From contig DLNB01000008.1 of NCBI GenBank assembly GCA_002479455.1, positions 428 through 21,971 of the forward strand: DNA of 21,544 nucleotides, given 5' to 3'. The DNA is from Acetothermia bacterium UBA7521. Lineage in GTDB: Bacteria > Bipolaricaulota > Bipolaricaulia > Bipolaricaulales > Bipolaricaulaceae. The notes under the pieces are model-generated. The model was not told where the DNA came from. It ran no database searches and worked only from the letters and a program-made list of their open reading frames with translations. The translations under genes and the position numbers were made by a program. Positions 16,035-21,544 of this stretch are shown here, one piece after another; the stretch's first letter is position 1; each line of letters starts with the position of its first letter.

Positions 16035-16462
16035 TAGGGAGCACTCCGCTGTGCGCGCGACGTTCCCATCTCGGGGACGATCAGGCCTAACTGGTGACGA
16101 CAAGCGAGATCTCTCTGGTCTGACTCGCGCATGCTGGCCTCTGCCAACGACCCACAAAGCTCAGTTGGTCGAGCCAGTGGGGGCGCATGAGCGCGGCTTG
16201 CCACCGTCAAGAGCATCCCGGCTTTCGTCGCCAAGGTGTGAAGATTCTAGGGTGCCAAGGACTACTCTGTCAAACAGAGGTGCATGAGCCTTGTACTTAG
16301 GCTGAGCTTGATACTGCCGCTGATGCGGAGGGCGATGGCGGTCTCGACAAGCCGCCCAAGCTCAGCCAAGGGCATCCTCGTCCCCGATCACGAACAGCTT
16401 TGGCCCGGCAGCGACGCGTGCCGCGAACGATCCCTTCCCCTCCTTGTCCCCGTCTCTCTTTG

Positions 16463-16500
16463 TTCCCAGTTCTGGGAAGCTCATACCCCGTTCTGAGAAC
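16463..16500. promoter_or_regulatory. Paired palindromes, operator-like
   Basis: Two dyads lie side by side: TTCCCAGTTCTGGGAA (perfect 7-bp arms, 2-base centre, 16463-16478) and GTTCTGAGAAC (5-bp arms around one base, 16490-16500). The shared GTTCTG half-sites start 21 bases apart, two helical turns, as expected for cooperative repressor binding. No gene start lies close by on either strand, so the role is uncertain; it could also be repeat debris. Confidence 0.35.
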
Positions 16501-16516
16501 GATGGGAGAACCTCGC

Positions 16517-16717
16517 TTAGCTGGCGAGGTAGCGGCCGTCGGTGAGGATCTCGGCCTGGCCGAGGGCGACGAGGGTGTCGAGGATCTCCCCTACGCGGTC
16601 GGAGCGGGCGGCTTTGAATGCCTGCGCCACCTCGGCCGCGGTGGCAGGGGCGCACCGCACCGCCCCCACCTCGCGGGCAGATCCCGCGGCCACGGGCGTA
16701 CAACACCTCACCGACAC
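16517..16717 (-). CDS. Small winged-helix-like ORF, possible C-terminal remnant
   Basis: Open frame of 66 aa from a GTG at 16717. Its second half, ATAAEVAQAFKAARSDRVGEILDTLVALGQAEILTDGRYLAS, reads as a compact winged-helix domain: two helices, a recognition helix and a wing ending in GRYLA. Similar domains occur as the C-terminal module of Eco57I-type methylase/restriction proteins and as small stand-alone DNA-binding proteins. The first 25 residues are poorly ordered and rich in Cys, Arg and Ala. The frame opens only eight codons upstream of the GTG before a stop, and there is no Shine-Dalgarno. It may therefore be the surviving tail of a larger, lost gene rather than an intact protein. An inverted repeat, CCTCGC/GCGAGG at 16511-16529, spans its stop codon. 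Confidence 0.4.
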   Translation of the reverse strand: MSVRCCTPVAAGSAREVGAVRCAPATAAEVAQAFKAARSDRVGEILDTLVALGQAEILTDGRYLAS

Positions 16718-16720
16718 TCG

Positions 16721-16748
16721 TTGAGGTGGGACGCTCAGGGGCTAGAAT
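16721..16748 (+). promoter_or_regulatory. Probable promoter of the GNAT-like gene
   Basis: TTGAGG (16721-16726) and TAGAAT (16743-16748) are separated by 16 bases. The -10 box differs from consensus by one base. Transcription would start near 16755. This argues against the in-frame ATG at 16747, which lies inside the -10 box, and for the downstream ATG at 16816. Confidence 0.55.
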
Positions 16749-16815
16749 GGAGCAGGCGGTTGCGATCCGAACGCAGTTCCGCTGTGGTGCGGGAACCGCG
16801 AGCGCCGAGGCGGAA

Positions 16816-17373
16816 ATGGCACGCAAGATCGAGGTGCGGGAGAAGTCCGTGGTCGACGAAGCCGCAGAGGTGGACCGGCTCTGGTCCATCTATGACGCGG
16901 CCTTCGCCCCGCTCCGCGCCGCGACGCCGATGCGCCACGGGAGCTACGAGCGCGCGGAGTTCGAGGAGCTCCTGCGGGATGGGGACTTCCGCAAGTACAT
17001 CGCGTACGTGGAGGGATCCGTGGCAGGGCTGTGTGTGATCACGACGCGACTGGACAAGATCCCGTGGGTGAGCCAGCCCTACTACGCTCAGCGCTTTCCG
17101 GAACTCGCGGAGCGTGATAAGGTGTTCTTCCTCACCGGGGTGGTCATCGATCCCGCGTACCAGAGCACGCGGCGGGTGGGAGCAGTCCTCCTGGCGAACG
17201 CCGTTCGCTCGCTGGGAGAGGAGGGCGTGCTCTGCGCCGACTACTCGGAGAACCTCCGCTCCGGCCTGCGCCCGTTCGTGGAGCGAACGCTCGGACGAGC
17301 CGCTGTCGAGGTGGTCCTCGATCGGCAGGTGTTCGTGGCCTACGCGTACCGGAAGAAGAAACGGGAAGCGTAG
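16816..17373 (+). CDS. GNAT-like acetyltransferase-fold protein
   Basis: Protein of 185 aa. The middle segment KVFFLTGVVIDPAYQSTRRVGAVLLANAVRSLGEEGV has the pattern of GNAT motif A, where a strand leads into the acetyl-CoA pyrophosphate loop (normally Q/R-x-x-G-x-G/A, here QSTRRVGA) and a helix. The N-terminal WSIYDAAFAPLRAATPMRHGSYERAEFEELLRDGDFRKYIAYVEGSVAGLCVITT fits the preceding helices and strands of this fold. The protein ends in a basic KKKREA tail. The acceptor substrate is unknown. ATG at 16816 is chosen because a good promoter -10 box at 16743-16748 rules out the ATG at 16747 and because GAGGCGGAA precedes it. The gene stands alone: a repeat array and a separate promoter lie between it and miaB. 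GNAT assignment is by motif pattern only. Confidence 0.65.
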   Translation: MARKIEVREKSVVDEAAEVDRLWSIYDAAFAPLRAATPMRHGSYERAEFEELLRDGDFRKYIAYVEGSVAGLCVITTRLDKIPWVSQPYYAQRFPELAERDKVFFLTGVVIDPAYQSTRRVGAVLLANAVRSLGEEGVLCADYSENLRSGLRPFVERTLGRAAVEVVLDRQVFVAYAYRKKKREA

Positions 17374-17376
17374 GTC

Positions 17377-17439
17377 GTCATCCGCCATCCGCAGGCCGTT
17401 GTCCGTCGCCCGTTGTCCGTAATTCGTAATCCGTTGGAT
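17377..17439. repeat. Degenerate 7-bp tandem repeat, nine units
   Basis: Nine consecutive heptamers in strict register, consensus GTNNTCC. Units include GTCATCC, GCCATCC, GTTGTCC (twice), GTAATTC and GTAATCC, with G at the first position in all nine. The array starts three bases after the GNAT stop codon and ends about 15 bases before the miaB -35 box. No hairpin with a T-run is present, so it is not an ordinary terminator. Confidence 0.8.
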
Positions 17440-17454
17440 GCAGCCTGGTGACCG

Positions 17455-17484
17455 TGGACTGGGAAGGTCCTTACCGGGTATCGT
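17455..17484 (+). promoter_or_regulatory. Probable miaB operon promoter (leaderless)
   Basis: TGGACT (17455-17460) and TATCGT (17479-17484) are separated by 18 bases. The start site expected seven bases after the -10 box falls at 17491-17492, on the miaB ATG itself. No Shine-Dalgarno is present upstream of that ATG, while the downstream genes of the operon have purine-rich sites. The boxes are only moderately close to consensus. Confidence 0.4.
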
Positions 17485-17491
17485 TCGGGCG

Positions 17492-18790
17492 ATGAAAGCG
17501 TGCATCCTGACCTGGGGCTGCCAGCAGAATGAGCACAAGAGCGAGGAGATCGCCGGCGTGCTCCGCGCGGCGGGCTACGCCCTCGTGGACAACCCGGAGG
17601 AGGCGGACGTCGTCCTGCTCAACGCGTGCATGGTCCGCGGTCGGGCGGAGGATAAGGTGGTCGGCCGGGTGGGGGAGCTCCAGCGGTTGCGCCGGACGCG
17701 CCCCCGCCTCATCGGGGTCGGGGGGTGCATGGCCCAGGGCCGCGGGGCGGGGATCCTCGATCTGTGCCCGGGGTCCGACTTCGCGTTCGGCACGGCGCGG
17801 CTGGCGGACCTCCCTGCGCTGATCGCCCGAGCACGGGACGGCGAACGGTTCGCCTGCCTCCCCAGCCCCAATGGGCTCGAACGGCTGCCGGTCGAGCGAC
17901 GGAATCGCTTCCAGGCCTACGTGACGATCGCAGAGGGGTGCTCTCACGCCTGCGCCTACTGCATCGTCCCCCGGGTGCGGGGGCCGCTCCGCTCCCGGCC
18001 GATGGCGGAGGTGCTGGCGGAACTCCAGGACCTCGCCCAGGCTGGGTATCCGGAAGCGATGCTGTTGGGGCAGAACGTCGACGCCTACGGCCGCGACCTC
18101 GGGGACGGGACGGATTTCGCCACCCTCCTCCGCGCCGTAGCGGGGATCCCGCTCCCGCGCATCCGGTTCACCTCGTCGCACCCGGCGTACATGACGGAGG
18201 AGGCCGTCGCCGCCCTCGCTCAGGGCGGAAACCTCTGCGAGCACGTCCACCTCGCCGTCCAGTCGGGGAGCGACCGCGTCCTCGCCGCGATGGGCCGCGG
18301 GTACACTCGGGACGAGTTCGCGAACCGCATCCGCCGTCTGCGGGAGGCGATCCCGCAGGTGAACGTGACCACGGACGTCATCGTCGGGTTCCCCAGGGAG
18401 ACGGAGGACGACTTCGCCCTGACCCTGTCCCTCATCGAGGAAGCGGGGTTCGGGACGGTGTACGTCGCGATGTACTCCCCCCGGCCCGGAACGCGAGCCG
18501 CGCAGATGCCGGACGATGTTCCTCCACAGGAGAAGGGCCGGCGTCTCGCGGCGGTGCTCGCCACGAGCCGCCGGATCGCCCTCGATCTCCACCGGGCGCG
18601 GATCGGGACGACGGTTGAGGTCCTGGTTGAGGCGTTTCTCCCCGAGAAGGGGAGGTTGGTGGGGAAAACCCGCGACTTCCGGACCGTGCTCCTTCCGGGA
18701 GATCCCGCTATGATCGGGCGGTTCGCTATGGTGACGATCGACGGCGCTACGGCAGGGGCATTGCACGGACAGGTCGAGGAGGGCGGATGA
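17492..18790 (+). CDS. miaB: tRNA-2-methylthio-N6-dimethylallyladenosine synthase (MiaB)
   Basis: Radical-SAM methylthiotransferase of 432 aa that adds the 2-methylthio group to i6A37 of tRNAs reading UNN codons. The N-terminal MTTase domain carries cluster cysteines C10 (TWGCQQNE), C46 (NACMVRGRAEDKV) and C79 (GVGGCMAQ). The radical-SAM cluster motif is C150-x3-C154-x2-C157 (EGCSHACAYCIVPRVRG). Further MiaB signatures are LLGQNVDAYG, IRFTSSHP, HLAVQSGSDRVLAAMGRGYTRDEF and TDVIVGFPRETEDDF. A TRAM domain fills about 370-430. The SVRE-like VRGRAEDKV block favours MiaB over RimO, and the LLGQNV block over MtaB. ATG at 17492 is chosen because family members begin just before the TxGCQ motif; an in-frame ATG at 17438 would add 18 unusual residues, partly from the repeat array. 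Its stop overlaps the next start (ATGA). Confidence 0.93.
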   Translation: MKACILTWGCQQNEHKSEEIAGVLRAAGYALVDNPEEADVVLLNACMVRGRAEDKVVGRVGELQRLRRTRPRLIGVGGCMAQGRGAGILDLCPGSDFAFGTARLADLPALIARARDGERFACLPSPNGLERLPVERRNRFQAYVTIAEGCSHACAYCIVPRVRGPLRSRPMAEVLAELQDLAQAGYPEAMLLGQNVDAYGRDLGDGTDFATLLRAVAGIPLPRIRFTSSHPAYMTEEAVAALAQGGNLCEHVHLAVQSGSDRVLAAMGRGYTRDEFANRIRRLREAIPQVNVTTDVIVGFPRETEDDFALTLSLIEEAGFGTVYVAMYSPRPGTRAAQMPDDVPPQEKGRRLAAVLATSRRIALDLHRARIGTTVEVLVEAFLPEKGRLVGKTRDFRTVLLPGDPAMIGRFAMVTIDGATAGALHGQVEEGG

Positions 18791-19755
18791 TCCTCACCGT
18801 CACCCTCAACCCGACTCTGGACAAATTCTACTGGGTGGACGAGTTGCCCCTGTCTCTGGACAAGCCGGAAGAGGCGGTCCTGATCCGCAGCGATCGGTCC
18901 CTCACCTCAGCGGGAGGCAAGGGAATCAACGTTTCCACGTTCCTCTCCTGCCACGGGGTGGAGACGGTCGCGCTGGGGTTCCTCGCTGGACACACGGGCC
19001 AGATCATCCTCCAGGACCTTCTCTCTCGTGGAATCACGGCGAACTTCGTGTGGATGCCGGGCGAGAACCGAACCAACGTTACGGTGATCGTCCGGGGCCG
19101 AGAGTACCACCCGCTGCTGATCCATGAGGAGGGGCCGCCTGTGTCGGAGGAGGCGATGGGAATCTTCCTCCGCAAGTACGAGCGGATGCTCCGGCGGGCG
19201 GAGTACGTCGTCCTTGGCGGATCCCTCGCGCCGGGCTGCTCCCCCGACTGCTATCGCACGCTCGTTCAGCACGCCCACCGGGCGGGGGTGCGGGTGATCG
19301 TTCACGCGGGGGGCGATGCGTTGATGCGGACGATCGGGGAAGGCCCGTTCCTCGTCAAGCCGGACGTCCGCGAGGATCTCCAGCTGGGGGCACTACCGGT
19401 GAGCACGCCGGGCGAGATCGTGCGTGCCGGGCAGTGGATGGTCGCCCAGGGGGTGGAAGCGTCGCTCATCTCGCACCACGTCACAGGCGACGTCCTTGCC
19501 ACCCGAGACGGGGTGTGGGAACTCGAGGCGCGGGTCCCGCTCGCCACGTTCAAGAACCTCGTAGGCGCGGATGACGCGCTCGTGGGAGGACTCCTGTCCG
19601 CGCTGATCCGGGGTGAAGAGCTGGTGGAGGCAGCCCGGTACGGGATGGCGGCGGCCTTGGCTACGGCAGAGGTCGAAGAGAAGCTTTGTCTGGACGCGGG
19701 CGCGATCCGCCGTGAGCTTGGCCACGTGACGATTCGACGACGGAGTGAGGGATGA
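18787..19755 (+). CDS. PfkB-family sugar kinase homologue (FruK/LacC type) with altered motifs
   Basis: Protein of 322 aa with the overall layout of 1-phosphofructokinase/tagatose-6-phosphate kinase: N-terminal ILTVTLNPTLDKFYWVDEL with the sugar-binding D12, SAGGKGINVSTFLSCHG (41-57), LGFLAGHTG, GENRTNVTVIV (92-102), and VVLGGSLAPG (141-150). Several functional motifs differ from the family. NxxE is DxxE (D193, E196 in KPDVRED). The VSLGxxGA strand is SLISHHVTGDV. The anion-hole/catalytic GAGD is GADD (260-263), with the catalytic-base position D263 kept. IVHAGGDALM replaces LDTSGEAL. It may phosphorylate a different sugar phosphate, or have reduced activity and a regulatory role. ATGA overlaps join it to miaB upstream and to the CBS gene downstream; GAGGAGGG precedes the start. 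Confidence 0.85.
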   Translation: MILTVTLNPTLDKFYWVDELPLSLDKPEEAVLIRSDRSLTSAGGKGINVSTFLSCHGVETVALGFLAGHTGQIILQDLLSRGITANFVWMPGENRTNVTVIVRGREYHPLLIHEEGPPVSEEAMGIFLRKYERMLRRAEYVVLGGSLAPGCSPDCYRTLVQHAHRAGVRVIVHAGGDALMRTIGEGPFLVKPDVREDLQLGALPVSTPGEIVRAGQWMVAQGVEASLISHHVTGDVLATRDGVWELEARVPLATFKNLVGADDALVGGLLSALIRGEELVEAARYGMAAALATAEVEEKLCLDAGAIRRELGHVTIRRRSEG

Positions 19756-20189
19756 AGGTTCGCGAGTTCATGCGCTGCGACCTGACGTCGGTGGAACTTG
19801 ACACCACCGTTTCACACGTGATCTACCTCCTGCACCAGTCCGGCCTGGCTTCGCTCCCGGTGGTGGATGAGGACGGTCGCGTGATGGGGGTGATCTCCGA
19901 GCGCGACCTGATTCGGGCTGTTCTTCCAGGTTACGTGGACATGCTGCAGTCGGTGGCGTTTCTTCCCAGTCTCGACCAGCTCAGTCGGCGGCTCCATGAG
20001 ATCGGTCCCCGGCCAGTGGCGGAGTTCATGATGGAAGACGTGGTGGCAGCCCGTCCCGACGACAACGATCTCCACGTCGCGGACCTCATGATCCGCAAAG
20101 GGCTGAAGCAGATCCCCGTGTTGGACGACCAGAAGCGGCTGGTGGGGGTGGTGCGGAGAATCGACCTCCTCCACCGCCTCCGGCGGTGA
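19752..20189 (+). CDS. CBS-pair protein
   Basis: Protein of 145 aa consisting almost entirely of two CBS domains. CBS1 (about 1-60) includes KVREFMRCDLTSVELDTTVSHVIYLLHQSGLASLPVVDEDGRVMGVISERDLIRAVLP. CBS2 (about 86-143) includes VAEFMMEDVVAARPDDNDLHVADLMIRKGLKQIPVLDDQKRLVGVVRRIDLL. The linker, with FLPSLDQLSRRLHEIG, is a familiar helical spacer. Such tandem domains form Bateman modules that bind AMP, ATP, S-adenosylmethionine or similar nucleotides and relay energy or metabolite state. With no catalytic domain, it likely acts on a partner. The nearest candidate is the overlapping PfkB-like protein, suggesting nucleotide control of that protein (inference). It starts by ATGA overlap, and its stop overlaps the helicase GTG start (GTGA). 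Confidence 0.9.
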   Translation: MKVREFMRCDLTSVELDTTVSHVIYLLHQSGLASLPVVDEDGRVMGVISERDLIRAVLPGYVDMLQSVAFLPSLDQLSRRLHEIGPRPVAEFMMEDVVAARPDDNDLHVADLMIRKGLKQIPVLDDQKRLVGVVRRIDLLHRLRR

Positions 20190-21544
20190 GCCTGGAGTTT
20201 CTCGCTCTCGCCCTGGACGGGGACGTCTTGGGCGCCGTCCGATTCCGTGATGACCAGATTGTCGATCGGGTCTCGATTCCCTTGTTTGCGGGACGGGTTC
20301 CAGAGGATGGATGGGATCAGTTCGCGGGACTCCCGGTTGTCACCCACGACGCCGTCTCTCTACGGGCATCCCTCGACCCCGCGGCGGTTGGTTTGGGAGC
20401 GCCGTGGATGGACACACAGGCTCTGACGCGGGCGGTGTGGCCGGAGGAATCTGATCTGTCGCTGCCTGCGCTGACGCGGCGCCTTGGACGGGCGGCGCCG
20501 AGCGACGCGCCAAGTCGGGCGGAGGTCACCGGATGGTTGGCGCAGCGGTTGCTGGCCGAGGCCGGAGCGTTTCCCCCTGCGGCGCGGGCCCTGATCGCAG
20601 ACCTTCTTCCTAACCCGGATTGGATTGGGACGTCGCCCGCTTCCCGGCCGAGGAAGAGAGACGTGGCCGTCCCGCGGACTGTGGGCGAAGCGTTCGCGTT
20701 GTTCACGGGTCCGGGGCTTCTCTCCCAGCGGGACGGACAGGTTCAGTACGCGGAGGCCGTGGCCGAGGCCTTGGAGGCCGGGGAGGTCCGGCTCCTCGAA
20801 GCGGGTCCGGGGACGGGTAAGACCATCGGGTACCTCGTGCCGCTTCTCCTTGCCCTCGCACACGGGGAGGGGCGGGCCGTGGTCTCCACCCGCACCCGTG
20901 CCCTTCAGGAACAGCTCTGGCGCCGCGACCTCCCCTCCCTCCTTGCGCACCTGGGGCTGGATGTGCCATGCGCCCTTCTCAAGGGCCGGGAGAACTACCT
21001 CTGCTTGCGGCGACTGGAGGAGGTCCGACATCAGCTTGTCCCGCGCGAGGTGCTGCAACCGCTCCTCGTTTGGGCAGCGCGAACGGAAACGGGGGACCTC
21101 GACGAACTTGGCGGGCTTCGAGCGAGCCCCGTTGGCCAAGAGGTGCTCCGGCAGCTCCCGGATCTACCCTATCGGTGCGGCGGGTGGACGTGCTCGTTTT
21201 GGGACCGTTGCCCGTCCCGCCTGGCGCGGGAGAAGGCGCGGGCGGCCCGCCTGGCCGTGGTCAACCATGCTCTGCTTGGGGCTGACCTGGCCAGCGGGGG
21301 CACGATCTTGGGCCCCTACGGGTTCACGGTTGTAGACGAGGCCCACAACTTGCCGGAGGCGATGCGCGACGCGTTGAGCGCGGCCCTGTCGCCGCCGGTC
21401 ATCCTCCGACTCCTGGGAGAGCTGCGGCGCGGCGCGGGGGGGCTGTTCGTAACGTGGGGGGACGTCTCGGGGGTGGGCGAGGCGGTCGCCTCGTGGGAGA
21501 AAGCCGCGGCGGCGCACCGACAGTTCTGGGCCGCTGCGGGCGCG
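20186..21544 (+). CDS. DinG-type (XPD-like) Fe-S helicase, 5' part, degenerate exonuclease-like N-terminus
   Basis: First 453 residues of a superfamily-2 5'-3' DNA helicase of the DinG/XPD type; the gene runs off the window. Walker A GPGTGKT (207-213, in LLEAGPGTGKTIGYLVPLL), motif Ia STRTRALQEQL, DEAH box at 384-387 (VVDEAHNLPEA). Four cysteines fit the Fe-S cluster pattern: C273 (GRENYLC), C331, C336 and C342 (RCGGWTCSFWDRCPSRLAREKARAARLAVVNHALL). Residues 1-130 align in outline with the DnaQ-like exonuclease domain found at the N-terminus of Bacillus-type DinG (VVTHDAVSLRASLD for the HNxxFD block, DTQALTRAVWP for DTxxLxR). The first catalytic DxE is absent, so nuclease activity is unlikely. 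GTG at 20186 overlaps the CBS stop. Family role: unwinding of R-loops or damaged DNA in repair. Confidence 0.87.
   Translation, partial: MSLEFLALALDGDVLGAVRFRDDQIVDRVSIPLFAGRVPEDGWDQFAGLPVVTHDAVSLRASLDPAAVGLGAPWMDTQALTRAVWPEESDLSLPALTRRLGRAAPSDAPSRAEVTGWLAQRLLAEAGAFPPAARALIADLLPNPDWIGTSPASRPRKRDVAVPRTVGEAFALFTGPGLLSQRDGQVQYAEAVAEALEAGEVRLLEAGPGTGKTIGYLVPLLLALAHGEGRAVVSTRTRALQEQLWRRDLPSLLAHLGLDVPCALLKGRENYLCLRRLEEVRHQLVPREVLQPLLVWAARTETGDLDELGGLRASPVGQEVLRQLPDLPYRCGGWTCSFWDRCPSRLAREKARAARLAVVNHALLGADLASGGTILGPYGFTVVDEAHNLPEAMRDALSAALSPPVILRLLGELRRGAGGLFVTWGDVSGVGEAVASWEKAAAAHRQFWAAAGA

Larger units (their letters stand above)
15998..16516. other. Gene-poor intergenic region with small palindromes
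   Basis: About 520 bases between the hyuA start and the stop of the small winged-helix ORF, visibly lower in G+C than the neighbouring genes. No convincing gene is seen on either strand; the short open frames have no recognisable domains. It contains the hyuA promoter and perfect short palindromes: CTCTGT-CAA-ACAGAG at 16265-16279, TTCCCAG-TT-CTGGGAA at 16463-16478, and GTTCTGAGAAC at 16490-16500. A weaker stem (CGTTCCC/GGGGACG) lies at 16061-16079. The region may hold decayed sequence. Confidence 0.6.

Noticed and set aside
16282..16480. Minus-strand fragments reminiscent of a V-type ATPase subunit F N-terminus (KLFVIGDEDALG) and of a GatB tail (ELGRLVETAIALRISGS)
   Set aside because: Each match is only a dozen or so residues, in different frames, with no surrounding gene; chance cannot be excluded, so no pseudogene is called.
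16747..16815. ATG at 16747 as start of the GNAT-like gene
   Set aside because: The ATG lies within a good TAGAAT -10 box; the added residues are unlike a folded N-terminus, and the ATG at 16816 has a purine-rich site.
17377..17439. Repeat array as a CRISPR or a Rho-independent terminator
   Set aside because: Units are 7 bp with no spacers, and there is no stem followed by a T-run.
17438..17491. Upstream in-frame ATG as miaB start
   Set aside because: It would add 18 residues before the normal N-terminus, begins at the end of the repeat array, lies upstream of the probable promoter and has no ribosome-binding site.

Overview
This is a bacterial chromosome fragment, about two-thirds G+C by eye, with tightly packed genes, many ATGA/GTGA start-stop overlaps and frequent GTG starts. 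There is no rRNA, tRNA, CRISPR array or transposase gene. The taxon cannot be fixed from this window. The style (high GC, dense operons, MAG-like intergenic repeats) would suit a poorly cultured lineage such as Bipolaricaulota/Acetothermia, but that is only a guess.

Region 1 (1-11255, + strand) is one long, apparently co-transcribed catabolic operon whose beginning lies outside the window. In order it has the end of an SDR dehydrogenase, two paralogous acyl-CoA ligases, an SCP2/archaeal-type thiolase, its probable DUF35 (zinc ribbon plus OB fold) partner, three alpha/beta hydrolases (the last two a tandem duplication), a propionyl-CoA-synthetase-like ligase, and an oxalate/formate-antiporter-family MFS transporter. 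Together these suggest uptake of an organic acid or ester, hydrolysis, CoA activation, oxidation and thiolytic cleavage. The substrate is not evident.

Region 2 (11245-15997, - strand) is a convergent operon: hyuA, hyuB and a PlsC-like acyltransferase with an altered HX4D motif. It starts from a good sigma70-type promoter that seems to give a leaderless GTG message. hyuA carries the most striking feature of the window. A 168-bp MITE-like palindromic element, with imperfect terminal inverted repeats and a possible 3-bp target duplication, sits in frame inside the gene and is translated as about 57 extra residues.

Region 3 (15998-16815) is a lower-GC, gene-poor stretch. It holds the hyuA promoter, several perfect small palindromes, a short winged-helix ORF that may be a remnant of a larger gene, and the promoter of the next gene.

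Region 4 (16816-21544, + strand) has a GNAT-like protein, then a 63-bp array of degenerate 7-bp units. After it comes a four-gene translationally coupled operon: miaB (probably leaderless), a PfkB-family kinase homologue with altered active-site motifs, a CBS-pair protein, and a DinG-type XPD-like Fe-S helicase. The helicase has a degenerate N-terminal exonuclease-like region and runs off the end of the window.
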